This document shows positions 1 through 7,461 of a DNA stretch of 64,000 bases, piece after piece. This DNA is from IGN2 sp964639955 (GTDB lineage Bacteria; Bacteroidota; Ignavibacteria; Ignavibacteriales; Ignavibacteriaceae). Position 1 is the stretch's first letter, and the number at the start of each line of letters is the position of its first letter. A program made the position numbers and the translations under genes. The notes beneath the pieces were generated by a model, which saw only the letters and a list, made by a program, of their open reading frames with translations, searched no databases and was not told the origin of the DNA. The stretch lies in the NCBI GenBank assembly GCA_964639955.1, contig CAZXGJ010000002.1:85369-149368 (forward strand). Reading direction: 5' to 3'.

Positions 1-459
1 GGATTAATGATAATAGACAATGAGCCCAAAGTAGTAGAATTTAACTGCCGTTTTGGAGATCCGGAAACGCAGGTTGTAATGCCTGTTTTAAAGGGTGATT
101 TTCTTCAGCTTCTTTATTCTGCCGCTTCCGGTAAATTAGATAAAGACTCTGTTTCTTATAACGGCGGATGTTCGGTTTGTGTTGTTGCTGCCTCCGAAGG
201 TTATCCTGATGTTTATAAAAAAGATTTTGAGATATCCGGACTAAATAATCTGCCGCACGATATTACTGTACATCACGCAGGCACCAAATTGGTAAATGGT
301 AAAATACTTACAAACGGGGGAAGAGTTTTAGGATTAACTTCATTTATTCCAGAATATAATTTGCAGCTTGCCAGGGAAAAAGCTTACGAAGCAATCAATA
401 AAATAAATTTTCAAAATATTTATTTCAGGAAAGATATAGCGTTGAAAGCAATTCACTAA
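1..459 (+). CDS. purD: Phosphoribosylamine-glycine ligase, C-terminal part (5' end outside window)
   Basis: This is the last third of PurD (GAR synthetase), which joins phosphoribosylamine and glycine using ATP in purine synthesis. The frame is open from base 1 and the first Met lies inside the protein, so the gene is cut by the window edge; about 152 residues are visible against a usual length of about 420-430. The PurD signature EFNCRFGDPETQ lies at visible residues 15-26. It belongs to the ATP-grasp metal/ATP-binding region and is followed by the GARS C-terminal domain. The dnaE-like gene starts 81 nt downstream on the same strand. Identification is firm; only the N-terminus is unseen. Confidence 0.95.
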   Translation, partial: GLMIIDNEPKVVEFNCRFGDPETQVVMPVLKGDFLQLLYSAASGKLDKDSVSYNGGCSVCVVAASEGYPDVYKKDFEISGLNNLPHDITVHHAGTKLVNGKILTNGGRVLGLTSFIPEYNLQLAREKAYEAINKINFQNIYFRKDIALKAIH

Positions 460-540
460 TACTGAACGGTTTTTTCTTCTTTAACTTCTTTCATTTTATT
501 CCTACATTTCAATTTAAAAAGAACAAGACTAAAAAATTAA

Positions 541-2151
541 ATGATTCCGCTCCACGTTCATTCGTTTTACACAATGCTTAAGGGTACTGTTCCCGTTGAA
601 AAAATCGTTAATGCTGCAGTAAAATATAATCTGCCGGCAATAGCATTAACCGATTCCAACTCGATGCAGGGTATTGTTCCTTTTATTAAGGCAGCAAATG
701 AAGCAAAATTAAAACCAATTTTAGGATGCACTATTGATGAACCGGGAGAAGAGAAAAAATATATTATTCTTTTAGCCCGCAATAATTATGGTTATTCGGA
801 TATTTGTAAGATTATAACTTCAAGAAAATTGAATGATGATTTCAGTTTAAGTAAGCTGCTAAGCAGCAACCTCGAAAATTTGTTTATAATCACTCCCTGC
901 ACAGAACTGGTGAAAAATATTTCGCTAAAAAAAAATCTGTTTATCGAACTGATAGCTTCGAAGAAAGAAAAGAATAACAACCGGGACCGGTATCAGTTTG
1001 CAATCGAAAATGGAATTAAATATCTGGTTACGAACCCGGTTTATATGCTAACCAAAGAAGATTTTTTACTGCATAAAACTCTCAGTTCAGTAAGATTCAG
1101 AACAACGATTGATAATCTGAATGAGGATTATATTATTGATGAAGAGTATTATTTTAAAAATCCATCAGTTATCGAGAAGGAATGGAGAAATCTTCCGGAA
1201 GCCTTGGAGAACACAATAAAAATTGCAGGCGATTGTAATACTGATTTGAAAATTCACGACTATAAATTTCCCCAGTTTTTTCTTCCTGCAAATGAAACAG
1301 CAGAGTCCTTTTTATGGAAGCAGTCATTCGATGGGCTGAATAAAATTTATAAACCTATACCACCGAGTGTACAAGAACGGTTCGAATCGGAATTATCTGT
1401 AATTACCGAAATGAGATTTGCAAATTATTTTCTGATTGTATGGGATATTGTAAATGAAGCCAGGAGAAGAGGAATGATAATAATCGGAAGAGGATCGGCT
1501 GCCAACAGCCTGATAGCCTATTGCCTGGGTATTACTCAAATAGATCCCATTAAGCAGAATTTGTATTTTGAAAGATTTCTGAACAAAGCAAGAAGTTCTC
1601 CTCCCGATTTTGATATTGATTTTTCATGGAAAGAGCGGGATGAAATTGTTAAGTATATATTTGAAAAGTATGGTTATGAGAGAGTGGCAATGATTTCAAC
1701 GACTGTAACATTCAGGGCACGCTCAGCATTCAGGGAAGTAGCTAAGGCTTTTGGATTTACCAATGAAGAGATATCAAAGTTTAGTAAAAAAATTCCGTGG
1801 ACCGATGCGGTAAATCTACCTCGTCTTCCTGAACTTTTCCCCGAATCAAAAGGTTTGAACTTTAAACACGAGCCCTGGAAAACTATCGTTAGCATCGCTT
1901 CACAGATTGCAAGATTCCCCCGGCACTTATCAATTCATCCGGGAGGTATTGTAATCACTCCAACGCGGATAACAGATTATGTAGCACTGGAATATGCAAA
2001 AAACAAGGGTCTGGGTCTTATCGTTACTCAACCCGATATGTATACAATAGAAGATTTAGGATTGATTAAGATTGATATCCTTTCTCAAAGATCGCTGGGT
2101 GTTTTAAGAGATACTATGGAAAGTATAAAAGGACAATTGGATCGGAGCTAG
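541..2151 (+). CDS. Short DnaE-like protein (PHP domain plus polymerase palm only)
   Basis: The protein resembles the N-terminal half of DNA polymerase III alpha. It has an N-terminal PHP domain with the HxH metal motif (His5, His7), then the C-family polymerase core with GRGSAANS and PDFDIDF (Asp358, Asp360). The third palm aspartate is Asp512 in IKIDILSQRSL. It ends only 24 residues later, at 536 aa against about 1,000-1,150 for the family, so fingers, beta-clamp-binding and OB regions are absent. The + strand beyond the stop is occupied by mauE on the other strand (4-nt overlap), so no continuation exists. It could be a gene remnant or a functional minimal palm/PHP protein. All three catalytic aspartates and an open frame are kept. 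Confidence 0.85.
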   Translation: MIPLHVHSFYTMLKGTVPVEKIVNAAVKYNLPAIALTDSNSMQGIVPFIKAANEAKLKPILGCTIDEPGEEKKYIILLARNNYGYSDICKIITSRKLNDDFSLSKLLSSNLENLFIITPCTELVKNISLKKNLFIELIASKKEKNNNRDRYQFAIENGIKYLVTNPVYMLTKEDFLLHKTLSSVRFRTTIDNLNEDYIIDEEYYFKNPSVIEKEWRNLPEALENTIKIAGDCNTDLKIHDYKFPQFFLPANETAESFLWKQSFDGLNKIYKPIPPSVQERFESELSVITEMRFANYFLIVWDIVNEARRRGMIIIGRGSAANSLIAYCLGITQIDPIKQNLYFERFLNKARSSPPDFDIDFSWKERDEIVKYIFEKYGYERVAMISTTVTFRARSAFREVAKAFGFTNEEISKFSKKIPWTDAVNLPRLPELFPESKGLNFKHEPWKTIVSIASQIARFPRHLSIHPGGIVITPTRITDYVALEYAKNKGLGLIVTQPDMYTIEDLGLIKIDILSQRSLGVLRDTMESIKGQLDRS

Positions 2152-2612
2152 CTTTTTGTTTTTTCTGAATTAAATTTTAATGAAAAGAATTCTGAATCGA
2201 ATTTAAATAAGATGCCGGCAAGCAGAAGCAGCCCGAGGTTTTCCAGAATTTTAATTGAACCAACCTTTGAGCCGTCAGCAGTTCCGAAACAACCACACTC
2301 GATATCTAATCCTCTTAAGAGGCTAATTCCTATTGCCGCTACAAATATGAATAATAAACTAAAAAGTATTGCAGAATTTTCTTTAACCGATATACCGAAT
2401 ATTAGAAGAATTCCGGCGCATAATTCTACCCATGGAAGTACGATTGCGAAAAAATTTACCAGTAAGAGAGGCAGTAATTTGTAATTATAAACTGATTGCG
2501 AAAAATCTTCGGGCGAAGCAATCTTTGTGACGGCCGCAAATACAAATACAAACCCGACAAATAATCTTACAGCTAAAAGAAAGAATTCATTTTTTAAGAT
2601 TTTGTATATCAC
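2148..2612 (-). CDS. MauE/DoxX-family redox-associated membrane protein
   Basis: This 154-aa protein has four predicted membrane helices and matches the MauE/DoxX family. The loop after helix 3 carries a Cys pair in the motif ECGCFG, typical of family members that handle thiol-disulfide exchange at the membrane. The start is GTG, placed directly after the TAG stop of the rhodanese gene with no gap, so the two are almost certainly translated together. The context suggests sulfur or disulfide chemistry at the inner membrane (inference). The 3' end overlaps the convergent dnaE-like gene by 4 nt. Confidence 0.85.
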   Translation of the reverse strand: MIYKILKNEFFLLAVRLFVGFVFVFAAVTKIASPEDFSQSVYNYKLLPLLLVNFFAIVLPWVELCAGILLIFGISVKENSAILFSLLFIFVAAIGISLLRGLDIECGCFGTADGSKVGSIKILENLGLLLLAGILFKFDSEFFSLKFNSEKTKS

Positions 2613-2939
2613 CTAATATTCCTCTGCTTTTTCCGTAGGATAGCCTGCATTCTGCCATTCGATCCATCCACCGAAGAAAATATAAACCTGTTCATATCCG
2701 CGCTCAGAAAGCAAATTGCCAAGCAGTATACTTAAATCACAATCCGTACCGGCACAGTAAGTTACAAGTGGCTTATTTTTAGGTAGCTGTTCCAGCTTTT
2801 GATTATGATTATCAAAATCATCAAAAGGAATATTAATTGCATTTACAATATGCTCAATCTGATAGTCGGCTTCATCCCTGGCATCAATAAAGGCAATTCC
2901 ATTATTAAATAAAGAATAAGCCTGTTGTAAATTCACCAT
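2613..2939 (-). CDS. Rhodanese-like domain protein (core; probable N-terminal membrane anchor upstream)
   Basis: The 108-residue core is a single rhodanese domain: an FIDARDEADY segment near residue 18, a GHI-like EHIVNAINIP segment, and the active-site loop TYCAGTDC with candidate catalytic Cys62. Such domains transfer sulfane sulfur or act as thiol carriers. The ATG at 2939 is only the first canonical start. The same frame remains open for another 118 codons upstream and encodes a hydrophobic helix and hydrophilic linker, so the real protein is probably a membrane-anchored rhodanese of about 220 aa (see 2940-3293). It is coupled to the MauE gene immediately downstream. Confidence 0.85.
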   Translation of the reverse strand: MVNLQQAYSLFNNGIAFIDARDEADYQIEHIVNAINIPFDDFDNHNQKLEQLPKNKPLVTYCAGTDCDLSILLGNLLSERGYEQVYIFFGGWIEWQNAGYPTEKAEEY

Positions 2940-3293
2940 TTTCGGTTCGTTGAATTCTTCTACTTTATTCTGAGAAATATTCTCCTTTTCACGTCTATTT
3001 TTATTGAGGTCAGTAATCTTTTCTGATAACGGCTGATTTTTTTCTTCATTGCCTTTATCAATGTTATCAGTTAATTGATTTTCAACAGATTGGTTTGATA
3101 TTATATCTGGGTTAAATTTCGCAGAATCGATAGATGAATGAATAATCAGAGAATCCGGTGCCCAGCTAAGCTTTTTTTCTTCTCTAATAAAAGATATGCC
3201 TACTGGATTGAAATAATTTACAGATAATCCCAGAACTGAACTGATAATTATTATTATAGATATTTTCTTGAAACTAACTATAAACTTGAATCC
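2940..3293 (-). other. In-frame 5' extension of the rhodanese gene without an ATG/GTG/TTG start
   Basis: Reading back from the rhodanese ATG, the frame stays open to a TAA at 3294-3296. It would encode a short basic segment, a hydrophobic stretch (ISIIIIISSVLGLSVNYF), then FNPVGISFIREEKKLSWAPD and an Asn/Glu/Lys-rich linker. That is a plausible membrane anchor plus tether. No standard start codon is in frame ahead of the hydrophobic stretch. An AAGGA sequence lies 9 nt before an ATA codon at 3279-3281, a possible non-canonical start. A sequencing or real frameshift near the 5' end is the alternative. Confidence 0.55.
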
Positions 3294-3327
3294 TTAATTA
3301 AGTTAAGTCCTTTACAAAGATAAAAAG

Positions 3328-3413
3328 TACCGAAGGCCGGACTCGAACCGGCACCTGGGGTGAGCCAGACTGGATTTTGAGTCCAGCGCGTCTACCAATT
3401 CCGCCACTTCGGC
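3328..3413 (-). tRNA. tRNA-Leu (anticodon CAA)
   Basis: An 86-nt cloverleaf with a long variable arm, as in leucine tRNAs. The acceptor strands GCCGAAG and CTTCGGT pair over 7 bp. The anticodon stem CTGGA/TCCAG holds the loop CTCAAAA with anticodon CAA, and the T-arm contains GGTTCGAGTCC. The 3' CCA is not encoded. A promoter lies just upstream on the minus strand. Confidence 0.95.
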
Positions 3414-3714
3414 AAATTAACATTGGCCTTAAAAATTTATTTGCAAACTTATAAAACTTTATCTCCTCCGGCAATGTGATTTAAATGAAGGAAGTTTGCA
3501 CATTAACCCTTTATGCAATTACTGTAATTCTTTCCCGAATGATATATCTGTTTCAATTTTATCCATACAATACATATTCAGCAATTATTTATAATATCTG
3601 CATTTTCTATTTATTTGGTAAAAAATGAATGGTTACGTTGGAAATAAACTATGCGAGTCTTTTGGCATTATAGTTGGAATTTAAATAATAAAAAATTATG
3701 GAGGCTTAAGTACT
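3414..3714. other. Intergenic region between tRNA-Leu and the small acidic gene
   Basis: About 300 bases without a gene. It holds the tRNA-Leu promoter on the minus strand and the leader of the small acidic gene at 3715, including its ribosome binding site GGAGG at 3700-3704. Nothing else was recognised. Confidence 0.5.
3444..3474 (-). promoter_or_regulatory. Bacteroidota-type promoter of tRNA-Leu
   Basis: On the minus strand TTG (3472-3474) is followed by a 20-nt spacer and TAAGTTTG (3444-3451), an exact match to TAnnTTTG. The predicted transcription start is about 25 nt before the mature tRNA. The same spacing is seen at four other loci in the window. Confidence 0.6.
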
Positions 3715-3921
3715 ATGAACAAACATCTACAACAAAAACAGATTTATGATTCGTTCTATAACGAAGAAAATTACTCATATCTCTCCGGGAATGAACCATG
3801 TCTTGACCCGGATTGTTTGGATGAGGAAGAAATTTATGATCATATAAATGAAGACTATGAACCAGACTACAGTATGAATGAGCTTGAACTTGATGAGTAC
3901 GACGATTTTATGGAATTATAA
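3715..3921 (+). CDS. Small highly acidic protein of unknown function
   Basis: A 68-residue protein dominated by Asp, Glu, Tyr and Asn, with clusters such as LDEEEIYDHINEDYEPDY and only two Cys (in the segment CLDPDC). No family is recognised. The start is supported by a strong ribosome binding site, GGAGG, 10 nt before the ATG. The next small gene starts 13 nt after this one ends. The acidic composition could suit binding to a basic partner or metal ions, but this is speculation. Confidence 0.6.
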   Translation: MNKHLQQKQIYDSFYNEENYSYLSGNEPCLDPDCLDEEEIYDHINEDYEPDYSMNELELDEYDDFMEL

Positions 3922-3934
3922 ACAGGCAAACTTT

Positions 3935-4141
3935 ATGAAAACTTTTATCGGAGATGAGGGTCGGTACGACATTGAGGATAATGGAAATATTATCCAAAGA
4001 ATGGTTGACAGCCTTGGTAAGTTAACCGGCAAAATAATGGAATATAAAGATGTTAATAAAATCCCAAATCCTTTTGACAGGGAGGCAATAAAAAATCTGT
4101 TAAAATTATTAAAGGTTTATAGCTTTAGCGGCAGACACTGA
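3935..4141 (+). CDS. Small hypothetical protein
   Basis: A 68-residue frame beginning MKTFIGDEGRYDIEDNGNII, with mixed charge and a C-terminal helix-like segment (DREAIKNLLKLLKVY). The frame is open further upstream, to an ATG at 3878 inside the preceding acidic gene. The ATG at 3935 avoids that overlap and gives a more ordinary N-terminus, so it is preferred. No family is recognised. It probably forms a two-gene unit with the acidic protein. Confidence 0.45.
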   Translation: MKTFIGDEGRYDIEDNGNIIQRMVDSLGKLTGKIMEYKDVNKIPNPFDREAIKNLLKLLKVYSFSGRH

Positions 4142-4198
4142 AAAGCAGGGGATTGGCTAATACTATTTTCCATCATCCGAACAATTGCTTAATAATTT

Positions 4199-5905
4199 CT
4201 ATTCAGAATTTTTCCCGCCCGATTTTTCTATTTTAGCCCAGGTATCCCGCAAAGGTACGATCCGGTTAAAGACAAGCTTTTTTTCCAAAGCAAGTTTACT
4301 ATCAACACAAAAATATCCCAGCCTTTCAAACTGGAATCTTTCACCAGGCTTCGAGTGCTCCAGCGAAGGTTCAAGCTTGCAATTTTTTAGTATCACAAGA
4401 GAATCTGGGTTGATAAAATCCTTGTAGTCTTTATCGGGATCAGCCTCGGGGTTTGCAGTAGTGAAGAGCCGGTCGTATAATCTTACTTCGGCTTGAATGG
4501 CATGTTTAGCAGAAACCCAATGAATAGTTCCTTTAACTTTTTTCTCACTTGTACCCGAACCGCTTTTTGTTTCTGGATCATAAGTGCAGTGCAGTTCGAT
4601 GATTTTTCCATCCTTTTCTTTAATCACTTCATTACATTTAATAATATAAGCGTATCTGAGCCGTACTTCGCTGCCAGGTGATAACCTGTAAAATTTCTTG
4701 GGTGGATCTTCCCTGAAATCATCCGCTTCAATAAATATTTCCCTGCTGAAAGGAATCAACCTTGTGCCCATAGACTGATCTTCCGGGTTGTTTACTGCCT
4801 CGAGTTCTTCAGTTATACCTTCGGGTAAATTGGTTATAACAATCTTTAGAGGATTTATAACTGCCATTACTCTTAATGCTTTTTTGTTTAAATCTTCACG
4901 AACACTATATTCAAGTAATGAGACATCGATAATGTTTTCTCTTTTGGCAATTCCTACTGCTTCTGCGAAGTTTCTTATAGATTCCGGTGTGTAGCCTCTT
5001 CTTCTTAACCCTGAAATAGTAGGCATCCGGGGGTCATCCCAGCCATCAACATAATTGCCTTCAACCAGCTCAAGCAATTTCCTTTTGCTCATAATGGTAT
5101 AATTCAGATTTAACCTTGCGAATTCAATTTGCTGCGGTGCATAAATTTCCAGTTCCTTTATTAACCAGTCGTAAAGTGGCCGGTGATTTTCGAATTCGAG
5201 CGTACAGAGTGAGTGAGTGATTTTTTCAATTGAATCAGACTGTCCGTGTGCCATATCGTACATAGGATATATGCACCATTTATCACCTGTACGATGATGA
5301 TTTTTATGAAGAATACGGTAAAGCACGGGGTCGCGCAAATTACTATTTGGCGAAGACATATCTATTTTAGCTCTTAATACATGCTCACCTTCTTTAAATT
5401 CTCCCTTTCTCATTCTTTCAAAAAGGTCAAGATTTTCTTCAACTGATCTGCCGCGGTAAGGGCTTTCTTTACCGGGCAGCGTTGGCGTACCTCTGTATTC
5501 TCTTATTTCATCCGCCGATAATGAATCAACATAAGCTTTACCTTTTTTTATAAGTTTTACAGCGTATTCATAAAGAGTATCAAAATAGTCTGATGCATAA
5601 TATTCTCTGTCTTCCCAATCAAATCCAAGCCAGCGGACATCTTCTTTAATGGAATCGACATACTCCTGTTCTTCTTTTGTAGGATTGGTATCGTCAAAAC
5701 GGAGATTGCAAAGACCGTTGTAACTTTTTGCCAGCCCGAAGTTAAGGCAAATGGATTTGGCATGACCTATATGCAGATAGCCATTTGGCTCTGGAGGAAA
5801 TCTTGTATGAACTCTGCCGTTGTACTTATCGGTTCGTAAATCTTCTTCTATAATTTCGGTGATGAAATTTGCAGGTTTCTTATCCTGGTTATTGATGTTG
5901 TTCAT
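4199..5905 (-). CDS. glnS: Glutaminyl-tRNA synthetase
   Basis: A class I aminoacyl-tRNA synthetase that charges tRNA-Gln with glutamine. The catalytic core has PPEPNGYLHIGHAKS (the HIGH motif) near residue 40 and MSKRK (the KMSKS loop) near residue 270, followed by the two-part beta-barrel anticodon-binding domain characteristic of GlnRS. The 568-residue length is normal. It lies 15 nt downstream of gltX on the same strand, so the two related synthetases probably share a transcript. Presence of GlnRS suggests direct Gln-tRNA charging rather than sole reliance on the GatCAB amidotransferase route. Confidence 0.97.
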   Translation of the reverse strand: MNNINNQDKKPANFITEIIEEDLRTDKYNGRVHTRFPPEPNGYLHIGHAKSICLNFGLAKSYNGLCNLRFDDTNPTKEEQEYVDSIKEDVRWLGFDWEDREYYASDYFDTLYEYAVKLIKKGKAYVDSLSADEIREYRGTPTLPGKESPYRGRSVEENLDLFERMRKGEFKEGEHVLRAKIDMSSPNSNLRDPVLYRILHKNHHRTGDKWCIYPMYDMAHGQSDSIEKITHSLCTLEFENHRPLYDWLIKELEIYAPQQIEFARLNLNYTIMSKRKLLELVEGNYVDGWDDPRMPTISGLRRRGYTPESIRNFAEAVGIAKRENIIDVSLLEYSVREDLNKKALRVMAVINPLKIVITNLPEGITEELEAVNNPEDQSMGTRLIPFSREIFIEADDFREDPPKKFYRLSPGSEVRLRYAYIIKCNEVIKEKDGKIIELHCTYDPETKSGSGTSEKKVKGTIHWVSAKHAIQAEVRLYDRLFTTANPEADPDKDYKDFINPDSLVILKNCKLEPSLEHSKPGERFQFERLGYFCVDSKLALEKKLVFNRIVPLRDTWAKIEKSGGKNSE

Positions 5906-5920
5906 AAAGTTTGCAGATGT

Positions 5921-7378
5921 TTAGTGTAATTTATTAAGTGCTGTATTAATTCGTTTGAGTGCTTCTTCTTTGCCTAAAATATCAAGAATTTCAAATACAC
6001 CCGGACCCTCTCCGATTCCGGTTAAAGCAATTCTTAAAGGATGAATAATTCTACCTTTCGCAACACCGCTCTCCGATGCAGTTTTATCGAGGGCATCTTC
6101 GTAATCTTTTAAGGAAGGAAATTGAAGCCTGCTGAATTCATTGAACAGATTTTTTAGCAAATTGTATGAATCTTCCTTCCATCTTTTCTGTAAATTTTTT
6201 TCTTCGTATTCATCCGGTGCTGTAAAGAAGTAAGTACTTTTTGTTAAATATTCATTAACGAAATTTACTCTCTCTTTCATTGCTGCAATTACTTTTAAGA
6301 GATACTCATCAGAGTAATTTTCATTCTTAAAAGATGATTTGACAATTTCATCTCTTAATAATATTAATACTTCGGTATCGGGCTTGCTTCTGAGATGCTC
6401 GAAGTTCAGCCAGTTCAGTTTTTCCAGGTTGAAGACGGCACCTGCTTTATGAACTCTGTCCAGAGCAAATTTTTTAATTAATTCATCAATTTGGTAAACT
6501 TCCTTATCGTCTCCGTAATTCCATCCAAGCAGAGCAACAAAGTTTATCAATGCTTCTTTTAAATATCCTTTTGCTCTGTAATCTTCTACAGCCACATCAC
6601 CCTGTCTTTTGCTTAGCTTCGATTTATCAGGGTTGAGCAGAAGAGGGAGGTGTGCAAAGAAAGGTATTTTCCAGTTAAAATATTCGTAGAGCAGTATATG
6701 CTTCGGCGTTGATGAGAGCCATTCTTCTCCTCTTATAACATGGGTAATGCCCATCAGGTGGTCATCAACCACATTTGCAAGATGGTAAGTCGGGTATCCA
6801 TCGCTTTTTATTAATACCTGGTCATCTATAGTATTAGTATCAAATGATACTTCTCCTCTTATCAGATCGTCAAAACTTATAAGCTTATTTTGTTCAACAT
6901 TCATTCTTATAACATAAGGAACTTGCTTATGCAGGTTTTCCTCTATTTCAGATTTACTGAGAGAGAGACAGTGTTTATCATATTTTATCTGCGGAAGCTT
7001 TTGCTTTTGCTGCTCTTCGCGGATTTTCTCCAGCCTTTCCTGTGTGCAAAAACAGTAGTAAACTTTGTCATTCGACAATAGAATTTCAGCTTGTTCTTTA
7101 TAAATTTTAAGTCGCTCGGATTGAATATACGAACCGTATTCTCCACCAATACCGGGTCCCTCGTCAAATATAATTCCTGCCCAATTCAGAGTTTCAAGCA
7201 AATTCTCAATTGCACCCTCTACGAATCTTTTTCTGTCAGTATCTTCAATCCGGAGTATAAATTTTCCGTTCTGATTTTTGGCAAATAAATAATTGTAGAG
7301 TGCTGTTCGCAGGCCACCGATATGCAGGTATCCTGTGGGGCTGGGTGCAAAACGTACTCTTGGAGTCTGGTCTTCCAT
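5921..7378 (-). CDS. gltX: Glutamyl-tRNA synthetase
   Basis: A class I synthetase that charges tRNA-Glu. The N-terminus RVRFAPSPTGYLHIGGLRTA contains the HIGH-type motif and the SKLSKRQG sequence is the KMSKS loop (near residue 250). A helical anticodon-binding domain of bacterial GluRS type follows. Length 485 aa is usual. Upstream is a short AT-rich gap and then the hybrid sensor gene on the same strand; downstream is glnS. Whether the enzyme is discriminating cannot be read with confidence from sequence alone. Confidence 0.97.
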   Translation of the reverse strand: MEDQTPRVRFAPSPTGYLHIGGLRTALYNYLFAKNQNGKFILRIEDTDRKRFVEGAIENLLETLNWAGIIFDEGPGIGGEYGSYIQSERLKIYKEQAEILLSNDKVYYCFCTQERLEKIREEQQKQKLPQIKYDKHCLSLSKSEIEENLHKQVPYVIRMNVEQNKLISFDDLIRGEVSFDTNTIDDQVLIKSDGYPTYHLANVVDDHLMGITHVIRGEEWLSSTPKHILLYEYFNWKIPFFAHLPLLLNPDKSKLSKRQGDVAVEDYRAKGYLKEALINFVALLGWNYGDDKEVYQIDELIKKFALDRVHKAGAVFNLEKLNWLNFEHLRSKPDTEVLILLRDEIVKSSFKNENYSDEYLLKVIAAMKERVNFVNEYLTKSTYFFTAPDEYEEKNLQKRWKEDSYNLLKNLFNEFSRLQFPSLKDYEDALDKTASESGVAKGRIIHPLRIALTGIGEGPGVFEILDILGKEEALKRINTALNKLH

Positions 7379-7461
7379 TTAAACACATTAAATAATAAAA
7401 AGCTAAAGCTTAAAATAACAAAGGGAGTTAAAAAAACATCGGATTAAAAAAATGGAATGAG

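Noticed and set aside
3878..4141. Longer version of the small hypothetical gene starting at 3878
   Set aside because: It overlaps the acidic gene by 44 nt and adds residues without support; the ATG at 3935 is preferred.
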